In this document: in pieces, positions 60,435 to 64,000 of the stretch | How positions within the stretch are numbered: position 1 is the stretch's first letter | Layout of the letters: every line of letters begins with the position of its first letter | From: JACDBE01 sp963714055 | GTDB lineage: Bacteria > Actinomycetota > Acidimicrobiia > Spongiisociales > UBA5794 | DNA length: 64,000 nucleotides | NCBI GenBank assembly: GCA_963714055.1 | Contig: OY970227.1 | Coordinates: forward strand, 1,922,001 to 1,986,000 | Direction: 5' to 3' | Program-made: the position numbers and the translations under genes | Notes under the pieces: model-generated | Told to the model about the DNA's origin: nothing | The model's input: the letters and a program-made list of their open reading frames with translations, nothing else | The model's database searches: none

Positions 60435-61504
60435 CTCCTCCCTCGTGTCGACGGTCGGGTTCCCTCGAATGCGTCCTCCAGCAGCTCCCGGACCCAGCCG
60501 GGCTCGACCGGGCGCGGGTTGTAAGGCGTGTGCTCGACGACGAGGGCGGTCGCCCGGTCGAGCTCCTGCCGGCCGACCCCGAGCCTGGCCAGGTCGGTCG
60601 GGGCTCCGGCCGTCGTCGCCAGGTCGAACAGGGCGCCGGCGGCGTCGTCGGTGCCGAGGGCGGCGGCGACCATGGCGATCGCCTCCTGCTCGGCGGAGGC
60701 GTTGGCGGAGACGACGTGGGGGAGGATGACGGCGTTGGCGTTTCCGTGGCCGACGCCGAACGTCCCGCCGAGCACATGGCAGATGCGGTGGTGGATCGCC
60801 ATCCCGACGGAGCCGAGGGCGGCGCCGCCCAGGTGGGCACCGAACATCAGCTCGGTGCGGGCTGCGAGGTCGCCGGGATCGGCGACGGTCCCGAGGAGAC
60901 CGCGGTGGACCGCACCCACGCCTGCGCCCGCCATCATCGACGTGATCGGGTTGCGGTTCTCGGCGTAGAGGGCCTCGACGCAGTGGGCCATGGCGTTCAT
61001 GGCGCTCCCCGCCGTGATCGCCGGGGGAAGCCCCAGGGTCAGCTCCGGGTCGTAGACGGCGACCCGGGGGCGGACCGCAGGGTGGCGACCGGTGCGCTTG
61101 ACCCCGCCGTCGGTGATCCCGTAGATCGGGGTCATCTCGGACCCCGAATACGTCGTCGGCACCGCCACGGAGACGCCTGGGTGCTCGAGCACCACCGCCT
61201 TTCCCAGTCCGATCGCCGAGCCGCCGCCCACGGCCAGCACGGCGTCGATCCCGGCCGAGGCAGCAAGAGAGCGCACCCGGATCACGTCGTCGAACGGGAC
61301 GTGCGCAGCCACCTCGGTGACCCGGGCCGCCACCCGGTCGCCCAACCGCTCCGCCAGGTCGTCGGCGAAGCCCTTGGCCGACCCGCCTCCGATCAGCAGA
61401 ACCCGCTCGACGCCCACGGCTTCCAGCTCGAGTGCCGCCTCGAGGAGGGTCCCCGCGCCGAAGACGACGCGACCGGCGTAGGTTTCGTGCACGAAGTCGG
61501 TCAT
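60431..61504 (-). CDS. Maleylacetate reductase / iron-containing alcohol dehydrogenase
   Basis: 357 residues of the MacA branch of the iron-dependent alcohol dehydrogenases. It begins MTDFVHETYAGRVVFGAG, typical of maleylacetate reductases, with nucleotide motif GGGSAIGLGKAV and metal-site region MAHCVEAL, then AIHHRICHVLGG and GHGNANAVILPHV with the His ligands. Maleylacetate reductases make 3-oxoadipate from ring-cleavage products of hydroxyquinol or chlorocatechol. The gene overlaps both neighbours by 4 bp. No ring-cleavage dioxygenase is in view. Confidence 0.87.
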   Translation of the reverse strand: MTDFVHETYAGRVVFGAGTLLEAALELEAVGVERVLLIGGGSAKGFADDLAERLGDRVAARVTEVAAHVPFDDVIRVRSLAASAGIDAVLAVGGGSAIGLGKAVVLEHPGVSVAVPTTYSGSEMTPIYGITDGGVKRTGRHPAVRPRVAVYDPELTLGLPPAITAGSAMNAMAHCVEALYAENRNPITSMMAGAGVGAVHRGLLGTVADPGDLAARTELMFGAHLGGAALGSVGMAIHHRICHVLGGTFGVGHGNANAVILPHVVSANASAEQEAIAMVAAALGTDDAAGALFDLATTAGAPTDLARLGVGRQELDRATALVVEHTPYNPRPVEPGWVRELLEDAFEGTRPSTRGRR

Positions 61505-62277
61505 CGCCGGTGTGCCTCCTCGGAGCGCTCCTTCAGCGAGCGCAAGGTGGTCAGCTCGCCGGGGTCGGGCGGCCGGCTCACCGCCAGGTCCTCGGCGACG
61601 ACCAGGTCCCAGCCGGTGTTGCCCACCACTTCCGACACCTCCACCCCTGGATGGACCGCCTCCAGCACCAGCTCGCGGGAGACCGGGTCGGGGCGCAGCA
61701 CCCCGAGGTCGGTGATCACCGTGGTCGGCCCGGCCCCCCAGCACCCGGGCCTGCCCTTGCCGTCCCTCCCGAAACCCACCGAGGTGACGAAGTCGACGGA
61801 CTCCACGAACACCCTCGGCTGGTGACGGAGGATGACCAGCACCTCGCCCGACGAGGCGGCGATCTCGGGAGCCCCGCCGGCGCCGGGCAGCCGCGACTTT
61901 GGATGCGCGTAGTCGCCGATGACCGTGCTGTTGAGGTTGGCGAAACGGTCGATCTGGGCAGCGGTGAGGAAGCCGACGTCGATCCTCCTCCCTTGTAGCC
62001 AGTAGCTGAAGATCTCGGGGACGCTGACCACCGAGACCGCGGTCTCCGCCAGGTTGCCGTCGCCGATGGAGAGCGGTAGCACGTCGGGAGTGGTCCCGAT
62101 GGTGCCCGACTCGTACACCAGCACCAGGTCTGGTGCATGGGTGAGCCGGGCCAGGTTGGCCGCCTCGCTGGGGAGACCGATACCGACGAAGCACACCGCG
62201 CCGTTCCGCAGGTGCCGGGCGGCGGCCACCGTCATCATCTCCTCGGCGGAGTACTCGAGCAGGCGCCCTTCAGCCAA
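61501..62277 (-). CDS. CoA-transferase subunit B (3-oxoadipate-type)
   Basis: 258 residues. SAEEMMTVAAARHLRNGAVCFVGIGLPSEAANLARLTHAP leads to VYESGTIGTTPD, where the Glu is the acyl-accepting residue. The family is 3-oxoadipate/acetoacetate-type beta subunits, which pair with subunit A. The start is TTG 62277 because no ATG or GTG fits before the conserved region; it overlaps the subunit A stop by 8 bp, as is common. Likely use is 3-oxoadipate plus succinyl-CoA. Confidence 0.88.
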   Translation of the reverse strand: MAEGRLLEYSAEEMMTVAAARHLRNGAVCFVGIGLPSEAANLARLTHAPDLVLVYESGTIGTTPDVLPLSIGDGNLAETAVSVVSVPEIFSYWLQGRRIDVGFLTAAQIDRFANLNSTVIGDYAHPKSRLPGAGGAPEIAASSGEVLVILRHQPRVFVESVDFVTSVGFGRDGKGRPGCWGAGPTTVITDLGVLRPDPVSRELVLEAVHPGVEVSEVVGNTGWDLVVAEDLAVSRPPDPGELTTLRSLKERSEEAHRR

Positions 62278-63145
62278 CGGAGCCGCCCTGGAGCTGTCTC
62301 ACCCGACGCAGCCTCGCCAGGTACCCGTCGTGGTCGACGGTGCCGAAGACGTGGTCGGCGATCCACCGGTCGAACCGGTCGCGGTCGACTGAGATGGCAT
62401 CCCACTCCAGGTAGAAGCGGTTGTCACGGGACGAGTAGCCGAGGGCGTAGGAGGGGTGACAACCCCCGGGTACCGGCGCCACTGCCGTCACCACCCAGGA
62501 CGGGAGCACCGTGTGGTTCGGGCCGCGGGGCTCGAGCTCGTCGACGACCTCCTCGACGGTGACGATCGAGCGCTTCGCCGCCAGGACGGCTTCCCGCTGC
62601 ACACCAGTGATGCCCCAGAGGGCGACGTTCCCGGCGCGATCGGCCTGCTGGGCGTGGATGATGGTGACATCGGGAGCCAGCGCCGCCACCGCCGCCAGCT
62701 CCTCGCCGGTGAACGGACAGGTGAGGGTGGCGATGGTCTTGGTGGCTTCGACCAGGTCGGTGCCGATGTAGGCCCGCAAGACCCCGAAGGGGAGACCGGC
62801 GGCGCCGGCCGTGTAGCGCGCCGCCATGCCGGCATGGCTGTGCTCCTCGATCTCGATCTCATGGGGGTAGCCATGTTCCACGGCGTCGCGGAAGCGATGG
62901 AGCGAACCGACCCCCGGGTTTCCGCCCCACGAGAAGACGAGCTTGCGGACGCAGCCGGTGCCGATCATCTGGTCGTACACCACGTCCGGGGTCAGCCGGC
63001 ACACGGTGAGGTCGCGCCGGCCTTGACGGATGATCTCGTGACCGGCGGCGTGGGGGATGAGGTGGGTGAACCCCTCCATGGCCACCGTGTCGCCGTCGTG
63101 CACCAGCTGAGCGACCGCTTCGCGGAGGGTGGTGATCTCGGCCAC
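62270..63145 (-). CDS. CoA-transferase subunit A (3-oxoadipate-type)
   Basis: 291 residues of the alpha subunit. HDGDTVAMEGFTHLIPHAAGHE with the Gly-rich oxyanion region, then LVFSWGGNPGVGSLHRFRDAVE and ADVTIIHAQQADRAGN. It pairs with the downstream subunit B gene. The GTG at 63145 has AGAGGTTG just before it. It starts 3 bp after the aldehyde dehydrogenase stop on the same strand. Confidence 0.88.
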   Translation of the reverse strand: MAEITTLREAVAQLVHDGDTVAMEGFTHLIPHAAGHEIIRQGRRDLTVCRLTPDVVYDQMIGTGCVRKLVFSWGGNPGVGSLHRFRDAVEHGYPHEIEIEEHSHAGMAARYTAGAAGLPFGVLRAYIGTDLVEATKTIATLTCPFTGEELAAVAALAPDVTIIHAQQADRAGNVALWGITGVQREAVLAAKRSIVTVEEVVDELEPRGPNHTVLPSWVVTAVAPVPGGCHPSYALGYSSRDNRFYLEWDAISVDRDRFDRWIADHVFGTVDHDGYLARLRRVRQLQGGSVG

Positions 63146-63147
63146 GG

Positions 63148-64000
63148 TCAACCTCTCGGGTACCAGATCGGGAGCTGGGCGTCGACGTTGACCCACACCG
63201 ATCGGGCCTCGGTGTACTCGGCCATCGCCTCGAATCCCATCTCGCGCCCGTACCCGGACTGCCCGATGCCGCCGAAGGGCGATCCCGGGTTGATCCGCTT
63301 GTACGAGTTGACCCACACCATCCCGGCCCGGATCTCCCGGGCCACGCGGTGCGCCCGGGAGAGGTCGGAGGTCCACAGCCCGCCGCCGAGCCCGTACTCG
63401 ACGTCGTTGGCGATCGCCACCGCCTCGTCGTCGGTGCTGAACGTGGTCACCGTGACGAACGGCCCGAACACCTCCTCGCGGCACACCCGGTGCCCGGGCT
63501 CGGCTCGAACCACCGTGGGCAGGACGTAGCAGCCGTTCGCCAGCGCCGGGTCGTTCGGTGCCGTGCCCCCGGTGAGCACCTCGCCTCCCTCGTCGACGGC
63601 GACCTTCACGTAGGACAGCACCCGGTCGCGGTGGTCGGGGGAGGTGAGCGGGCCCATCTCGGTGGCGGTGTCGAGCGGGTCGCCGAGCCGGATCGAGCCG
63701 GAGAGTTCGACGAAGCGGTCGAGGAACTCGTCGGCGATGGCGGTGTGCAGGAGGAGCCGGGAGCCGGCGATGCACGCCTGGCCCTGGTTGTGGTAGATGG
63801 CGAAGGCGGCTCCGTTGACCGCCCGCTCGAGGTCGGCGTCGGCGAACACGATGTTCGCCCCCTTGCCTCCCAGCTCGAGTTGGAGCCTCTTCAGGTTGCC
63901 TGCCGAAGCCTCGACCACAGACCGCCCGGTCGCCGTCGACCCGGTGAACGACACCTTGGCGATACCGGGATGCTCGGCGATCCTCGCACCGGCGGTGCGG
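63148..64000 (-). CDS. Aldehyde dehydrogenase family protein (partial, cut by window edge)
   Basis: The C-terminal 283 residues or so are visible; the start lies beyond the right edge. Motifs in order: VSFTGSTATGRSV (cofactor loop), LELGGKGANIVFADAD (general-base Glu), NQGQACIAGSR (catalytic Cys), REEVFGPFVTVTTF and GGIGQSGYGREMG. It would oxidise an aldehyde or semialdehyde to the acid. Its position before the CoA-transferase and reductase genes suggests a semialdehyde of the same pathway. Confidence 0.93.
   Translation of the reverse strand, partial: RTAGARIAEHPGIAKVSFTGSTATGRSVVEASAGNLKRLQLELGGKGANIVFADADLERAVNGAAFAIYHNQGQACIAGSRLLLHTAIADEFLDRFVELSGSIRLGDPLDTATEMGPLTSPDHRDRVLSYVKVAVDEGGEVLTGGTAPNDPALANGCYVLPTVVRAEPGHRVCREEVFGPFVTVTTFSTDDEAVAIANDVEYGLGGGLWTSDLSRAHRVAREIRAGMVWVNSYKRINPGSPFGGIGQSGYGREMGFEAMAEYTEARSVWVNVDAQLPIWYPRG

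Overview
The window is GC-rich DNA (near 70% by eye) from an actinobacterium. The signs are a DnaX-YbaB-RecR block, many GTG starts, F420/LLM-type oxidoreductases, an MMPL exporter, a DUF3152 protein, dodecin, Tat lipoproteins, many class III nucleotide cyclases, and promoters with a TACGAT or TAGCTT -10 box almost touching the start codon. The gene content fits the Acidimicrobiia better than Streptomyces or mycobacteria, but that placement is an inference.

Layout. 1-4.1 kb: methylmalonyl-CoA epimerase (cut by the edge), thiolase, class II fructose bisphosphatase and a secreted vanadium-haloperoxidase-like protein. 4.2-11.1 kb: recR, ybaB and dnaX facing a DUF3152 protein and dgt, then adenosine deaminase, a nitroreductase and a membrane protein. 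11.2-16.9 kb: dodecin, a PHP phosphatase, a membrane nucleotide cyclase coupled to a receiver/thioredoxin-reductase fusion, a VOC protein and a Tat lipoprotein hydrolase. 17-26.8 kb: small stress and redox genes, a chromate transporter, a hydrolase-cyclase fusion, a SARP/BTAD regulator with a 31-bp palindrome in front, an AhpD-like protein, an RRM protein and a RemA-like protein. 26.9-30.5 kb: a TetR regulator and MMPL exporter sharing an operator family, then trmO.

30.6-37.6 kb is the accessory part, with lower GC and remnants: an LLM fragment, an orphan HicA toxin, a cupin-cyclase, then two tandem islands at tRNA-Arg(ACG). A 47-bp 3' piece of the tRNA occurs three times (32107, 33045, 37527). 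The first two copies are followed by a conserved arm of 10-bp-phased GTCC boxes. The second and third are preceded by a conserved TGGCTCCC...CGTCAGA box. The small island carries an RHH/Fic-Doc toxin-antitoxin pair. The larger one carries a cyclase-ATPase-helical-repeat giant overlapping a P450-type ferredoxin. Neither island contains an integrase.

37.8-53.3 kb: a GNAT enzyme, a methyltransferase, an LLM oxidoreductase, a MazF-type toxin-antitoxin pair, a SigG-like ECF sigma factor with a VOC gene, a secreted subtilase with calcium-binding repeats, an aldo-keto reductase, a fifth nucleotide cyclase, a PEP-mutase-family enzyme, an IclR regulator and a second LLM enzyme. 53.3-64 kb: a VWA protein converging on a MoxR ATPase that closes a tightly packed leftward operon. 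That operon encodes aldehyde dehydrogenase, both CoA-transferase subunits, maleylacetate reductase and a complete branched-chain-type ABC importer, and probably imports and degrades an aromatic or other carboxylic acid.

Five genes (17013, 26004, 32537, 33471, 43734) are split by a single extra base each. The uniform direction suggests either base-calling insertions or recent decay, and read-level checking is needed before calling them dead. Five class III cyclases with different input domains in 64 kb point to heavy use of cyclic-nucleotide signalling.
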